This document shows, piece after piece, positions 23,501 through 37,103 of a DNA stretch of 64,000 nucleotides. This DNA comes from Adiantum capillus-veneris (lineage: Eukaryota; Streptophyta; Polypodiopsida; Polypodiales; Pteridaceae). Numbering within the stretch: position 1 is the first letter of the stretch; each line of letters begins with the position of its first letter. The stretch is from NCBI GenBank assembly GCA_014529385.2, contig CM043969.1, positions 73,383,676-73,447,675 on the forward strand, in the 5' to 3' direction. The notes beneath the pieces were generated by a model. The model ran no database searches, had not been told where the DNA came from, and saw nothing but the letters and a program-made list of their open reading frames with translations. The position numbers and the translations under genes are program-made.

Positions 23501-23853
23501 TACACAATTGATGGTTCTGCTATTTCTTGGAGGAGGCAGAGTATGTTGCATTGAGTGAAGCATACAAAGAAGCTATTTGGCTTGCTCGCCTAGTGAAAGA
23601 TCTTGGATTGGAGCAGTGTACACCAGTTTTTCATTGTGACAGTCAAAGTGCTATTGCCTTGGCTAACAATCCACTGTTTCACTCCAGAACGAAACACATT
23701 GATGTGCGCTATCACTTCAGTCGTGAATGCCTGGCAAACAAGAGCCTTGATTTAGTGAAGATTCCTACGTCAGAGAACATAGCGGATGCACTCACTAAGA
23801 GTCTCTCCAGCCATCAGTTTCAACACTGTCGTGAGTTGATGGGCATTGTGTGA
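20578..23853 (+). pseudogene. Copia pol polyprotein (PR-INT-RT-RNase H), broken
   Basis: This is the Ty1/copia polyprotein lacking most of gag. It has a zinc knuckle CHYCDKFGHIKKDC, protease WILDSGASLHVTP, integrase zinc finger (HSRLGH ... CEHCEYGK), integrase core residues in LVHSDLCGPM, CSDNGGEYVS and GVAERMNRTI, RT with LVAKGFKQ and LYVDDMLIAG, and RNase H with FVDSDYAGYVDSRKS and ADALTK. The frame breaks at about 22005, where a small deletion after KLRTFGC removes the next segment. An in-frame TGA lies at about 22175. The frame shifts again near 23535 in RNase H, where SWR meets EEAEYVALS after a loss of about ten codons. It ends at ELMGIV, stop 23853. Confidence 0.9.
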
Positions 23854-24812
23854 TGTTAGCAGCGGCTAACGGCTACACCAATTATGCACCAAGCTGTGGA
23901 TGTGCCATAGTGCACAATATTTACTTTTCATTGTATAGGGCTTGGGCTCATTTTGGAGTTCCAAAGTTGTATGAGTCTAGGCTAGAGAGCTCACTTTATC
24001 CCATAGTTGAAGGGTTTGAGGCCCAAAGCTATAAAAGAGCCCTATGCTTAATAAGAGGTCATTCTTGAGTGGTCCTTTTGAGAACTCTCTCCCTAGAGGA
24101 GGTCTTGATGGCCTAGCTTTTGAGCTTAATGCCCATGCTTAGAAGGCTAGTGCTAATCACATGTAATTAATGTTATCCTCTCTTAATTACTCTAGTCTTC
24201 ATTATGTTGTCAATCATGTTTCTCTACTTTCCTTCATTGTTTTGAAGTGTTGATCTTCTCTAATCTAACTCTTACTTATGCTAAGCTACTCCGATTAGTG
24301 TCCTTGTCTAACTCTCTCGATTAAGCGGAGTGGGCGTACTCGTGAATTGAGGGATTAGAGTTGTCCTCTAATGGTGTGCTTGTGTGTGTGTAGGTTTAGG
24401 AAGCCTTGAGCTTAATTTGATTATGTGTGAGTTGATTTGGACACCATGATTGACATGGTTGGGGTGGCCGATTTGAATGTGATCTTGTGTTCTTAATCGT
24501 CAATGCATGTAATTAGGGTTGTGCTTGAGAGACTCCAAGATTAGTGTGTTTCACTTCGTTGCTTGATGTGTGTAGATGATTGCTTGAATTGATGCTTGAT
24601 GTGCGATTAGCATTAGTTGTTTGGGGATGATTTCTATTTGCATTGGAGGATGCACCCTCTTGAATCCTCTCAATCTTTGCATCCGATGACACTCTCGCAC
24701 ATTCTTTGTGTGATGCCTCCAAGCCCTAGCCGGGTCATGCTCTCTCTCTCTCTCTCTCTCCGGATTGATAGATTTTGTGGGAGATTGCCTATGCTATGGC
24801 GAGCCTCCAACA
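23854..24812 (+). repeat. 5' LTR of the LARD-like element
   Basis: It starts TGTTAGCAGCGGCTAACGGC, whose GTTAGC and GCTAAC form a short hairpin, and ends CTCCAACA. A TATAAAAG box lies at 24030-24037, with the same motif at 28816-28823 in the partner. It differs from the partner by CT-run length, a small indel near 24410 and scattered substitutions. The usual initiator tRNA-Met primer site does not follow; the next bases are TTGTGGTGGCTTCGCCCGGG. Confidence 0.78.
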
Positions 24813-25099
24813 TTGTGGTGGCTTCGCCCGGGCATGTATATTGCTTAATTGATTGTAAGATGAAATGAGAAATGAAACACAAAGGGGATTGACTTCGACA
24901 ATGTTTGCATAAAGTATAATTATCGTAAGATTTTTTTGTTAATTGGTGCATCCCCAAATCATCTCCTGTCTTTACCTCCACTACAATATCATGCAAATAT
25001 CCTTTCTCACACACTTGTTGACCATGGTTGTTTGCAAAACCCTCAAAAACTTTTTCTAATGGGACCATGCCCTTAAGCAAATTTTCAAAAACACTATAA

Positions 25100-26090
<991 letters not shown>

Positions 26091-26329
26091 TTTTTTTAAA
26101 ACGTTTTTTTAAATGTAAAAATTAAAAATTAAAAGAATAATGTGTTCCCACCCCCACTCTCACCTTAAGTTCGTGGGTAGCTCCGAGAGCTTGTTTCAAA
26201 TTGAAGCATTCTTTTGTGACAACATTCATGGGTTGTAGGAACAATATTGCATTAATGACATTAAAAAATGGAGACTCGTGAATTGCTTTGATGCTTGAGG
26301 TTTGACGACGATGATATCGAAATTCACTA

Positions 26330-27310
26330 GGCATACGAGACATTCCCGTTGCTATAGATTGCAAAATTTGGCTATTCAAGAGTCGTGCATTTTCTTCATG
26401 TATGCTCTAATTGTGTTAGCACTTCTATGCACATATGAACTTTCATCGCACCAAAATTTTGTCTTGTGCATGGTAGTGCTTGAATTGAGTGAAGTTATCA
26501 TTGCACTAAATGAAAAAAATTCCTTGTGACATGCATGGGGCTTGGGAGCTACATTGGATAAAAAACTGATGCTTGGTCAAAGAGTGTGCATTCAACTTGG
26601 GCTTGGCACTGCTCGATACTCTTTTAGTGCTTAAATTGAATAAAAAATCATTTCATAGCACTAATTGGGCTTCTTGAATGACCATGAGAGGGCAGTAAAA
26701 CTTTTGGGCTTGTGATTGAATATGACATTTTTAGTGCTCGTGTTAAATAATCATATGATTGCAAAGCACTAACATTTGAGTTGTTTTGAAGGGTTGTGTG
26801 GCAGGTGTGTGATTTCAAATGATCCAAGAATGGGTTATCAATGCAATATTGCAAAATTTGGCTAATTAGAGCCATTCCAAATGTGTGGATTAAAGTTGTA
26901 ATGCTAGCTCATAGCTTGGTCTATTCATTTGAGCTAGTGTTTAGCCAACTTTTTGAGCTTTTAAAGTACAAATGTGGCTATCGAGAGCCACTCACTTTCA
27001 TTTCATCAAGTTGCAGTCATCTCTAGCTCATAGCGTGTGCTCTAAAATTGTAAAATTTATTGAGCTAGTTGTTAGCCAGCTTTTTGAAAAGCTTAAATTG
27101 TAAAATTTGGCTATTGAGGGCCACTTCACTTCATTCAAAAGTTGCATTAGTTTCAGCTCTTGTCTTGTTTAAATTCCATATCTCATTGAGCTAGAAATTA
27201 ATCGACTTTTGAATCATGCATGAGAGATGGTAAAAATTGCAAAATTTGCTTATGTGGAAGCATTTTATCTCTCTCATGGTTGTTATGTATGCATAAATTT
27301 GCTACATTAG
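26330..27310. repeat. Degenerate interspersed repeats in the LARD-like element
   Basis: The phrase TTGCAAAATTTGGCTA with following GAGCCA-like bases recurs in variant form near 26358, 26849, 27097 and 27237. Each is followed or preceded by CATTC/CATTTC and AGCTAG/GAGCTAG motifs. Spacing is irregular (about 140-490 bp), suggesting an old amplified unit now decayed. No coding capacity is evident. Confidence 0.45.
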
Positions 27311-28639
27311 AGCATCATGTGCATAACCAAAGGCATTTTTTTTCCCTTGGGTTTTTCCCTCTTTTGTAGCTTGTGTTTACACTTAGCTTCAAATCAGCTT
27401 CTTCCTTTGCAAATAAAAAGATCAAGAGGCTTCTCTACACAAAGGATGCTTGCTCACGGATGCTCAAAGAGCATGAATAGGTGTAATCCTTCCATGAGTT
27501 GGCTCTTTGTTCATCTCTCCATTCTCTTGCTTGGTTTAAGTGAAATTTTGCTTCTAAGCTATGGTTTTTTCATGTTAGAAAGACTAAGCAGTTTAAAGTT
27601 TCAACACTGTGCTTTGTGAAAATTAAACTCATAAAAAAATAAGGTTTTATGTATGTTAATCATAGGTAATTGGCCTTGACCTTAGGTTAATGTAGGTTCA
27701 TTTCTTGCTAGTTCTAGATTCATAGTGATAAGTCTTAATATTCCATTCATTTTTGTCATGACCTAGGGCTATGATTAGGCTTTAATCTTTTTTAGTCCAA
27801 TTGCCATAAACATCTCATAAAAGAAGCAATAAAAATGTGCTAAAAAATGAACCATGAAGCAAAGAAGTGTCCAAAAAGGTAGCAAAAATGCTACTAAGGC
27901 ACACGAAAATAAAAATTCTATGTTATGATGTGTCTTTGTGAGGCCTAGTGCCTTATTGGCACTTGGCAGGCAAGGGGAATCACCTTGGCTAGCTTGGTCA
28001 AGGCCCTAAACCGATGCCCTGGGCTGATAGGGGTTAGCCGTCGCCTTGGTAAGCTAGTAGGCTTTTGGAACACCTTCTTGAGGGTTCAATGAGCTGAGAG
28101 TCGCACCTAGACTTGCCTTGGGGTGGTAGCCTTGTGATTGTGCTTTAATTTTTCAATGAATGACTAAATCAAAACTTCCATGAGCTTCAAAAACTTTGAC
28201 AATGTACTAATAGATTAGGAGCTTTTTTATAGCCTGTAGACATGATAGACTTGAATGATTTATTAAGATTGTTCACATAGTTTTTAGGCTAGTAGGTTTA
28301 TGAACTTGCATTAGCCTAGGGTCATAATTGATTGCTTGTGTTTCATGCATAAAATTGAAATTTCAAGTGGTTTAATCTTCACAATAGTTTGAGTATTTTT
28401 TTGCTTTATGTTGTCTAGTTTTTGACTATGATTGACCCATCTTTTAGAAGCAAAAAATCACTTTGCATGATTGTTCATTTATGCTTCATCTTTTATTCAT
28501 TTTTGGTGGCCTTTGATGCTCATTACTTGTTCTTATGTTTTGCAGCTCAACATTTCTTCCTTGGACTTTCTTTCTAACATGTCACCGTGTCTTGCTTCAC
28601 CGGCACACGAGGACGTGCGCCAAATTAGGAAGGGGGGAG

Positions 28640-29569
28640 AGTTAGCAGCGGCTAACGGCTACACCAATTATGCACCAAGCTGTGGATGTGCTATAGTGCA
28701 CAATATTTACTTTTCATTGTATAGGGCTTGGGCTCATTTTGGAGTTCCAAAGTTGTATGAGTCTAGGCTAGAGAGCTCACTTTATCCCATAGTTGAAGGG
28801 TTTGAGGCCCAAAGCTATAAAAGAGCCCTATGTTTAATGAGAGGTCATTCTTGAGTGATCCTTTTGAGAACTCTCTCCCTAGAGGAGGTCTTGATGGCCT
28901 AGCCTTTGAGATTAATGCCCATGCTTAGAAGGCTAGTGCTAATCATATGTAATTAGTGTAATCCTCTCTTAATTACTCTAGTCTTCATTATGTTGTCAAT
29001 CATGTTTCTCTACTTTCCTTCATTGTTTTGAAGTGTTGATCTTCTCTAATCTAACTCTTACTTATGCTAAGCTACTCCGATTAGTGTCCTTATCTAACTC
29101 TCTCGATTAAACGGAGTGGGCGTACTCGTGATTGAGGGATTAGAGTTGTCCTCTAATGGTATGCTTGTGTGTGTGTAGGTTTAGGAAGCCTTGATTTGGC
29201 CTTGATTTGGACACCATGATTGGCATGGTTGGGGTGGCCGACTTGAATGTGATCTTGTGTGCTTAATCGTCAATGCATGTAATTAGGGTTGTGCTTGAGA
29301 GACTCCAAGATTAGTGTGTTTCACTTCGTTGCTTGATGTGTGTAAATGATTGCTTGAATTGATGCTTTATGTGCGATTAGCATTAGTTGTTTGGGGATGA
29401 TTTCTATTTGCATTGGAGGATGCACACTCTTGAATCCTCTCAACCTTTGCATCCGATGACGCTCTCGCACATTCTTTGTGTGATGCCTCCAAGCCCTAGC
29501 CGGGTCATGCTCTCTCTCTCCGGATTAGATTTTGTGGGAGATTGCCTATGCTATGGCGAGCCTCCAATA
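28640..29569 (+). repeat. 3' LTR of the LARD-like element
   Basis: This direct repeat of 23854-24812 follows the purine tract at about 28626-28640. Its first base and its last dinucleotide (ATA in place of ACA) differ from the canonical TG...CA, consistent with mutation after insertion. Confidence 0.78.
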
Positions 29570-29618
29570 GGTGAAGAGTGGTGCTCTTCCATTTTTATAG
29601 TCTCCCACATTGGCCATC

Positions 29619-29629
29619 AAGTGGGAGAA
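29619..29629 (+). other. Polypurine tract of the copia element
   Basis: AAGTGGGAGAA directly precedes the 3' LTR at 29630, the standard position and sequence type for plant copia second-strand priming. Confidence 0.8.
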
Positions 29630-29888
29630 TGTTAGGTTTAATGGCCATGTGGCCGACCGCCCATTACTAACTGCCACTAACCCTAAGTGTACAGTTATAC
29701 ACTTGTGTGAGCCACTAACACTAAGTAGAATGTATATTGTGCCTTAGTGCATAAGATAAGAGAAGAAAGAAAGGGGGCATACAGTACGTTGGCTCTCTCC
29801 CTTCAACCTGTGTGTGGCTATGGTGGTGTGTGTGTGAGTGTGTGCGTGCGTATTCTTCTTCCCTTGTGCTCCCAACTCCTCCCCATCA
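29630..29888 (+). repeat. 3' LTR of the copia element
   Basis: This 259 bp partner of 19747-20005 ends CCCCATCA, followed by the second copy of the target duplication GAGAC. Confidence 0.92.
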
Positions 29889-32800
29889 GAGACTGGGAGA
29901 CCCAGAGGACAATCCCCCTTCTCTATTTTGGATACTAACATATGGGAATTCTCTAGAGATAGCGACATTATCATTCTAGGGGACTTCAATGCTAGGATTG
30001 CCCATCATTAGACGATATTTTATAATACCTCAGAGGAGATGGTGAGAGAGCTGGATATTGCAGAGATGGGCCTTTCCAGAATATCAGAGGATGGGGAACA
30101 TACTGAGTATGGACGACACATGGATTGGCCATCTTGAATGGCGTACAAAGATTTCCCGCTGTGGGAGGCTTCACATGCTTTGCACACAGACATGGAGCCA
30201 ACACGGTGGATTATCATGGCACAGTCGAGCGTCATATCTAGTATACATGATCTCACAGTTGGGCCTAGACCTGTTGGGGTGGCAGTGGATCATGCTATTG
30301 TGTCGCCGACCATCTCTTTCCAATTCAATGTAGCACACATTCCACGGGTAGCAGCCCCTACTCGCTACACCTTCACGCGGGTTACATATTCTGTATACAT
30401 AGACGGGATGTATAGACCCCTATCCACTGAGGAGCCGAAGCGAACTTTGGAGGAGCTTTCTACTATACTGACACAGACATTACACGATGCTGTAGTAGAG
30501 GCATACCCACACACACAGCCTGAGCAGAGATGTCGTTCTGGGAGCATGACTTAGAAAAGCTGGTATAATGAGGAATGCCGTCAGACTAGAGCTAGACTTC
30601 AGAGGGAAGTGCTTTTAGGGGACATCACTCACAGACAGTCACATATTGACTTTCGACGCTAGTGCGGTGGAAGAAGAGGGCATTTTGGCTTGACTAGAGC
30701 AGGATCTATACCAGCTATTCTTGAGTTAGGACTCACGTGAGGCATGGCGGCTCTTTCATGAGAAGTGTCCCCCCCCCCCGCCATTACCTCTACAGAGACC
30801 TGGGGTTAGTACGCATCATCTTTGTACATAGTTTCTAGACAGCACACCCTTCCCGACCCCCCCGATCCATGCCCACACACATGTGCTTTTTTCACCGCCC
30901 GCTGAGATGGTGAAGAAGGCCATTGAACAGGATGAGGAGTGGGAGAGCATATGATCATGATGGCTTAGTGGCTGAGCATTTCATGCATGCCAGAGATCTA
31001 CTAGCAGAGCTTCTAGCAGTTATGTTTAACCGTGCCATGTGTGAGGGCTTGCCTGATACTTGGAGCCTATCTATGATTGTACCTATCTTCAAGTCGGGAG
31101 ACCCTATGGAGCCTGGGAATTATTGCACTATCATAATTGGACACACATTGTCACGGTTGTTCGCATCCATTCTTGATCAACAACTGAGTAGATGGGCAGA
31201 GAGGGAGCATGCGTGCTGTTGGGCAGGCGGGAGAGGTTTTTCTATTCTTGACCATATCTTGACACTCAGGGCCATCATCGAGGAGGGCAGATCCCATGGG
31301 AGACGGATCTATTGTAGCTTTGTGGACTTTCGCAAAGCATTTAACACAATACCCAAAGCTAGATTGATGCGCAGATTATAGGAGATGGGATCCTGGCCAT
31401 ATGTGAATGCGGGCACTGACCTCCTGATCCACTATGGGGTGGTATTAAATACCATGACCTTGGTTTTACCAAGGTTGACAGACAAGCCACTTTCATGGGC
31501 AAACATATGCAAAGCATCCAAGTGATGTTGCATCCCCTCCGGAGAGTCGGTGATCCACACAATATCATCAGCATATAACAATAGCGGAATCCATGTCCCT
31601 GCCAGTGGTGCACCTCTATCACCATCTCTCTCAATGAAGTCAGAAACCTCGTTCACATTCATACCAAATAGAGCAGGAGAGAGCGGACAACCCTGCTTCA
31701 CTCCAATAGTGGAGTGAACCGGTGTAGATAGACCCTCTGAGGTGCGTGCATACCCTACCACTGATCTGTACAATGCCATGATCCCCCAAATGAGCTCTGT
31801 GGAATATACAGATGCTTACACTTACCTTGGACTTTTTTTTAGTGGACCAGCATTTTCTTTGAGGAGAGCAGCAGAGACTAGAGACCAGAGCCCATTCAGC
31901 ATTGGGGAGACTGGAGAGGATGTCGTCACAGGTTCAGTTTCAGGAGCCTTGGACGAAGCTCTGGCTCTTTGACACTTTGGTGGCTTCTGTATTGCTCTAT
32001 GGAGCTGAGATATGGGGCCCTTCATTGGATCATCACGAGAGAACATGTCGCACTGATCGATGGGGGGACATGGAGAAGCCTCTGGTCTCTATGATCTCGC
32101 GGCTCATTAGAGCCAAGGCTTCATTACCACGTGCCATTATCCGAGCAGAGCTAGTTGCCCCTCCACTAGTAGTTGAGGATCTGTTTCCTTCATACACCGC
32201 TTTTGGGAACTTCCCAAAGACAGATACGCCCACCTTGCACTTGAGTCCTCTCGATAGTTAGTCAGGCAGGGAGACACAACATGTTGGTATGGGGAGATGA
32301 TGTCATGGTTCTAGAAACATGGGTTTAGTATAGACAGATTGCACCCCTTCCAATACTCACTGGATGCACCCTCTTTGACTCTTACACAGTCCGAGACCAC
32401 CAGGCTCATCCGCCAGAACCTGACTCAGCTAGACACCAAGAGAACATGGGTACAACCAACACATGAGCTGGACACGAAGATGGCTTTCTACAGAGAGCAT
32501 CTTCGCTAGCTTACGGCGGACGGTTTTGTGACGAGGCCTAGATACATGGACACCCACTTGTCTCATGGGATACGGTGTGCTATTGACCAGATACGCACAT
32601 CTTCACACTAGCTGTGGATCGAGACTGGGAGATACAATGGAGTGCCAACAGAGGCCATGATATGCACCTTGTGTGACATTGAGCCTGAGACAGAGTTACA
32701 CTACACATACCATTGCCCCGTCTACTATGAGATACGAGGCTGCTTCCACTGCTTGTTCAGAGAGGCTTTGGACGACTCTCCAGATTCATGAGGTACGAGG

Positions 32801-33300
32801 ATTGGAGATGCCTGGGTTTGTTTCTTCTCGAGCTACGCAGACACAGAGAGAGCTTGAGGAGAGGAGAGGCTAGCTAGTCTCAGAGACACATCACAGACTT
32901 CCTTAGAGCAGACACTGGACACCTAGAGGAGCTACTACCACAACAGAACTTGTCGCCTCACAAAAGAGGCACACTGATCGATCGAGCGGCGGAGCTGGGG
33001 AGATCCAGACGCCCATGACTGCGAAGGACTACACATCACCGACGGAGGCTACATCAGAGGATTCAGATCACTTTGGCTCGACCTGCACGACGCCCGGTCA
33101 GACTACTATCCATGGAGGAGATTGATGAGATCCGCCAACGACCGATGCTGGATTTCTTGTGACTTGTGATTTAGCTATCACAGCTAGCTGCTTAGTTCAC
33201 ACCTATCAGTTTAAGATGCCAAAGTACTTTTATTTTATCATTTTGTTATGCTGACTTTGTATCAGATTCACCAGATTGTAACGCTGTGGTCTCATAGGTC
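29889..33300 (+). mobile_element. LINE, 3' part: endonuclease C-terminus, reverse transcriptase, zinc finger
   Basis: This continues the LINE interrupted at 19746. It has the endonuclease motif ILGDFNARI (about 29973-29999), the linker WYNEECRQTR, and RT motifs VPIFKSGDPMEPGNY and FVDFRKAFNTI (frame 30923-31381). An inverted block with the RT active site is at about 31393-31782. Downstream come EYTDAYTYLGLFFSG and a C-terminal CTLC...H...C zinc finger (about 32665-32720). The protein-like sequence ends near 33163 at MLDFL. Many stops and frame changes show that it is inactive. The 3' end is placed loosely because no clear poly(A) or target duplication is visible. Confidence 0.78.
31393..31782 (-). 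pseudogene. Inverted block of the LINE reverse transcriptase
   Basis: The minus strand encodes the missing middle of the RT: MALYRSVVGYARTSEG, GVKQGCPLSPALFG and LLLYADDIVWITDS with the catalytic YADD, then KVMVFNTTP. The flanking plus-strand frames stop just before (RLMRRL) and resume just after (MSSVEYTDAYTYLG) this content. A local inversion of about 390 bp explains it. An independent antisense LINE copy is less likely because the block fits the gap so closely. Confidence 0.85.
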
Positions 33301-33386
33301 ATTTTGCCCTTTTGAAGACGTTAACATTTCATTTCATTTCTCTATCCTCTATCCTCGGAGGAGCGCCAATGAGGCCTCCAAAGCCG

Positions 33387-33433
<47 letters not shown>

Positions 33434-34420
33434 AGGCCGGAGCACGCAAACCCCCTGTCTCGCTCCCTCTCTCTGTGCGCAGGGTGTGTTTGAAAGGGCA
33501 GTCCCTTTTGTAAACCACTTTCGATTAGCTGCCACAATCGTACGACCAACTCTTTTCGTTGCCTAGCTTTTCAGATCTCTGCTGTTATAATCGCTTTTCA
33601 GAGCCAGATGCCTGCAAATTTGCAATCGTATTTTTTATAGCCTGCATGCAAAGACAACAATAATGAATGCTCCTGCCATGCCAAATTTGGTCATCTCAAC
33701 AAGCACAAAGAGTGGATGAAGAGCTGCTTGTCAAGGACGTCGTCTCTTGGATTGGATTGATTATGGAACATGAACAGGGGCAAGCCTAGAAAGCTGTTTT
33801 CAGCATATAGGGTCTTTGCTTGCGTGCGACACTACACAAGATGCTTATAAGGGCAATAAAATTTAGGATGGTATTGGTAGGTAGTGGTGGTTGAAAAAGA
33901 AAATTGTGCTTGGCATTGCCTTGGTCTACATTTATGCTAAATATGGTCTACTTCAGCAAGCACAAAGAGTGCTTTACGAGGAGTCTTACCATATGCCGAG
34001 CGAACTTTACCGAGCGATTGGTAAAACCGAGCGAGACCCACCATAAAGACATGACACTTGAAGCAATTGAACACTAATTTTAGATGAGATATACTCCCTT
34101 CTATCCATGTTGAGGGTCTGGACCCATGGTTGTAACACATTATATGCCTTAGAGGTGCCTGATAGGTGCATTATTATAATTAGATGACTTTTGTTCAAAC
34201 TCTATCATATGAGCTGACAATAGGTCACTCTAAATGGAGGTGGAAATCTTGCTAGCCCAAGTGTAAGCACACCCTTGATCACCACTCTCTCTTCTTGATT
34301 TTTTGTGGAGCTGTGATGGTCAGAATAGTGAGAAACATCACATACATTCCCTATGACTCTCCTACAAGGCTCAACTGCCTAATGAGACAATCCCATATCT
34401 ATACAAAGGCTCAAAATGCA
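33301..34420. other. Intergenic with a (TC)n microsatellite
   Basis: This holds a perfect TC run at 33391-33429 and otherwise unremarkable AT-rich sequence. No gene or recognised element was found. Confidence 0.5.
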
Positions 34421-36315
34421 CTCTATACCACATGAAGACTATCATGCAACTTGTTTAGATGTATCTACCACTATTGGATACTAGAAATTTTCGAAAAAAT
34501 AATCTTTAAGATATTATCACTAGCTTAAAACTAGAAAACCAAACTAGATTGAAGAAGAAAATCCGCTTAAAAAATGGATTAAATTAAAATTACACTCTCT
34601 TTCTCGATAACTAAAAAGTAGTCACACTACATGGTTGTGTACCAACCTAATGAGGCTTCCCCCTCTCTCTTCAAGGTTTCACAAATATGCCTACCTTTGG
34701 TGAATTTCTGAGGAGTCTATGTCATATTTCAAACTTGTCTTGACAAAAGAACTTGATAGAATTTTACGCAATAATGAAAATTAAAGATTCCTTCAAAATT
34801 TCGGTACAAGATGGATAAAATCTTGTTTGGGCTGCTGTCTACCAAAGTTTGTACATTTTTTGCGGGGCACTAGTCTCCAATTTTGTTTTATTTCTTATTA
34901 GGAGGAATAAACATGTATTCCACTGCCCACAAAATCTTTTAAAAATCTTTAACTTTTACTTTGTTGGAGACTAACAATTAGGATAGTTTTTACCATATTC
35001 AATCTAGGCCTATCATATGAAGACTAACAATTAGGATAGTTTTTACCATATTTAGTCTAGGCCTATCATATTCACTCTATACCACATGAAGACTATCATG
35101 CAACTTGTTTCGATGTATCTACCACTATTGGATACTAGAAATTTTTGAAAAAATAATCTTTAAGATATTATCACTAGCTTAAAACTAGAAAACCAAACTA
35201 GATTGAAGAAGAAAATCCGCTTAAAAAATGGATGAAATTAAAATTACACTCTCTTTCTCGAGAACTAAAAAGTAGTCACACTACATGGTTGTGTACCAAC
35301 CCAATGAGGCTTCCCCCTCTCTCTTCAAGGTCTCACAAAAATGCCTACCTTTGGTGAATTTCTGAGGAGTCTATGTCATATTTCAAACTTGTCTTGACAA
35401 AAGAACTTGATAGAATTTTACGCAATAATGAAAATTAAAGATTCCTTCAAAATTTCGGTACAAGATGGATAAAATCTTGTTTGGGCTGCTGTCTACCAAA
35501 GTTTGTACATTTTTTGCGGGGCACTAGTCTCCAAATTTGTTTTATTCCTTATTAGGAGGAATAAACATGTATTCCACTGCCCACAAAATCTTTTAAAAAT
35601 CTTTAACTTTTACTTTGTTGGAGACTAACAATTAGGATAGTTTTTACCATATTCAATCTAGGCCTATCATATGAAGACTAACAATTAGGATAGTTTTTAC
35701 CATATTTAGTCTAGGCCTATCATATTCACTCTATACCACATGAAGACTATCATGCAACTTGTTTCGATGTATCTACCACTATTGGATACTAGAAATTTTT
35801 GAAAAAATAATCTTTAAGATATTATCACTAGCTTAAAACTAGAAAACCAAACTAGATTGAAGAAGAAAATCCGCTTAAAAAATGGATGAAATTAAAATTA
35901 CACTCTCTTTCTCGATAACTAAAAAGTAGTCACACTACATGGTTGTGTACCAACCCAATGAGGCTTCCCCCTCTCTCTTCAAGGTCTCACAAAAATGCCT
36001 ACCTTTGGTGAATTTCTGAGGAATCTATGTCATATTTCAAACTTGTCTTGACAAAAGAACTTGATAGAATTTTACGCAGTAATGAAAATTAAAGATTCCT
36101 TCAAAATTTCGGTACAAGATGGATAAAATCTTGTTTAGGCTGCTATCTACCAAAGTTTGTACATTTTTTGCTAGTCTCCAATTTTTTTAAATTCCTTATT
36201 AGGAGGAATAAACATGTATTCCACTGCCCACAAAATCTTTTAAAAATCTTTAACTTTTACTTTGTTGGAGACTAACAATTAGGATAGTTTTTACCATATT
36301 CAGTCTAGGCCTGTC
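34421..36315. repeat. 654 bp tandem repeat, 2.9 copies
   Basis: The phrase CTCTATACCACATGAAGACT starts at 34421, 35075 and 35729, exactly 654 bp apart. The copies are almost identical; the third stops at about 36315 and has a small deletion near 36170. Each full unit ends with its own 53 bp internal duplication (GACTAACAATTAGGATAG..., for example at 34969 and 35022). No coding frame is conserved, and similarity between copies indicates recent amplification. Confidence 0.93.
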
Positions 36316-36341
36316 AGACTGCAAGGAAGCAACCGAGAGGC

Positions 36342-36345
<4 letters not shown>

Positions 36346-36397
<52 letters not shown>
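36346..36397. repeat. (TC)26 microsatellite
   Basis: A perfect TC dinucleotide run of 52 bp lies just after the 654 bp tandem array. Confidence 0.95.
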
Positions 36398-36400
<3 letters not shown>

Positions 36401-37098
36401 CTTCATGCAACTTCATGAGTTGTTGGGCACAAGCGCAAGTAGTGAAAGCTGACGATTTGAAATCCCATGCGACACAAGCCTATGAAATCCAATTAGATTC
36501 ATTATAAGGAATCTTGTGGAATTCCAAAGTTTGGCTATTAACCTAGCAACTTCCATAGAAAGGAATCCCATCATTAATAGAGACTTTTAGTAAAGAAAAA
36601 TAGAATTACGTGCCTACAATTCTTGAATATAAATCATTGAAGAGAATTCGTAGAAATATCTCGCGATAACTTAAGGGAATATCGCAAATGGTGGGTGACG
36701 AGACAATGAGCGAATAGAGGAAGGTGAGAGTTGGTGGGGCAGGCAACTTGTCAAGGAGAAACACAATTCACGAGAGCGAATAGGCTAGTGCAAAACACGA
36801 CGCCTGAGAGGGAGCAATAGTGTTGCTTGGAGCTGGGGGGGGAACAAGTTTTTTTAAGAGATGAAGTTTTCTCTTCAAGCACGAGTTGCTTGTGTGCAAG
36901 TTGGCTAGAGCAGAGTCTTTAAATCTCTCATGCGGGCTGAGGAGTTCAAAACTTGTGAGACATTCAAAGTTTTACCCAAGCAAGCAAGTAGAGGAATCTC
37001 CACTATAGCTATTAGAAATCTATGGAGATTATGGGCAATACAAGTTGAAAGTTATGTATGGGGTGCTTTAGAGAAGATTTGCACGCAGACCATGGCAG
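36398..37098. other. Intergenic, unannotated
   Basis: No convincing frame, RNA gene or known element is visible. It ends at the target duplication of element A. Confidence 0.5.
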
Positions 37099-37103
37099 CC
37101 TAG

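Noticed and set aside
24813..24835. TGGTGGCTTCGCCCGGG as a firm primer-binding site of the LARD-like element
   Set aside because: It begins with TGG near the LTR end, but I cannot match it with confidence to a specific tRNA 3' end, so it is only mentioned.
24670..25080. 136-codon minus-strand frame at the LARD 5' LTR edge
   Set aside because: It spans an LTR boundary and a CT-repeat (a run of Arg-Glu), and the matching frame is not kept in the other LTR.
30923..31779. Two opposing frames read as two separate reverse transcriptase genes
   Set aside because: They carry complementary, non-overlapping parts of one RT in the correct order once the block at 31393-31782 is inverted, so one inverted LINE explains both.
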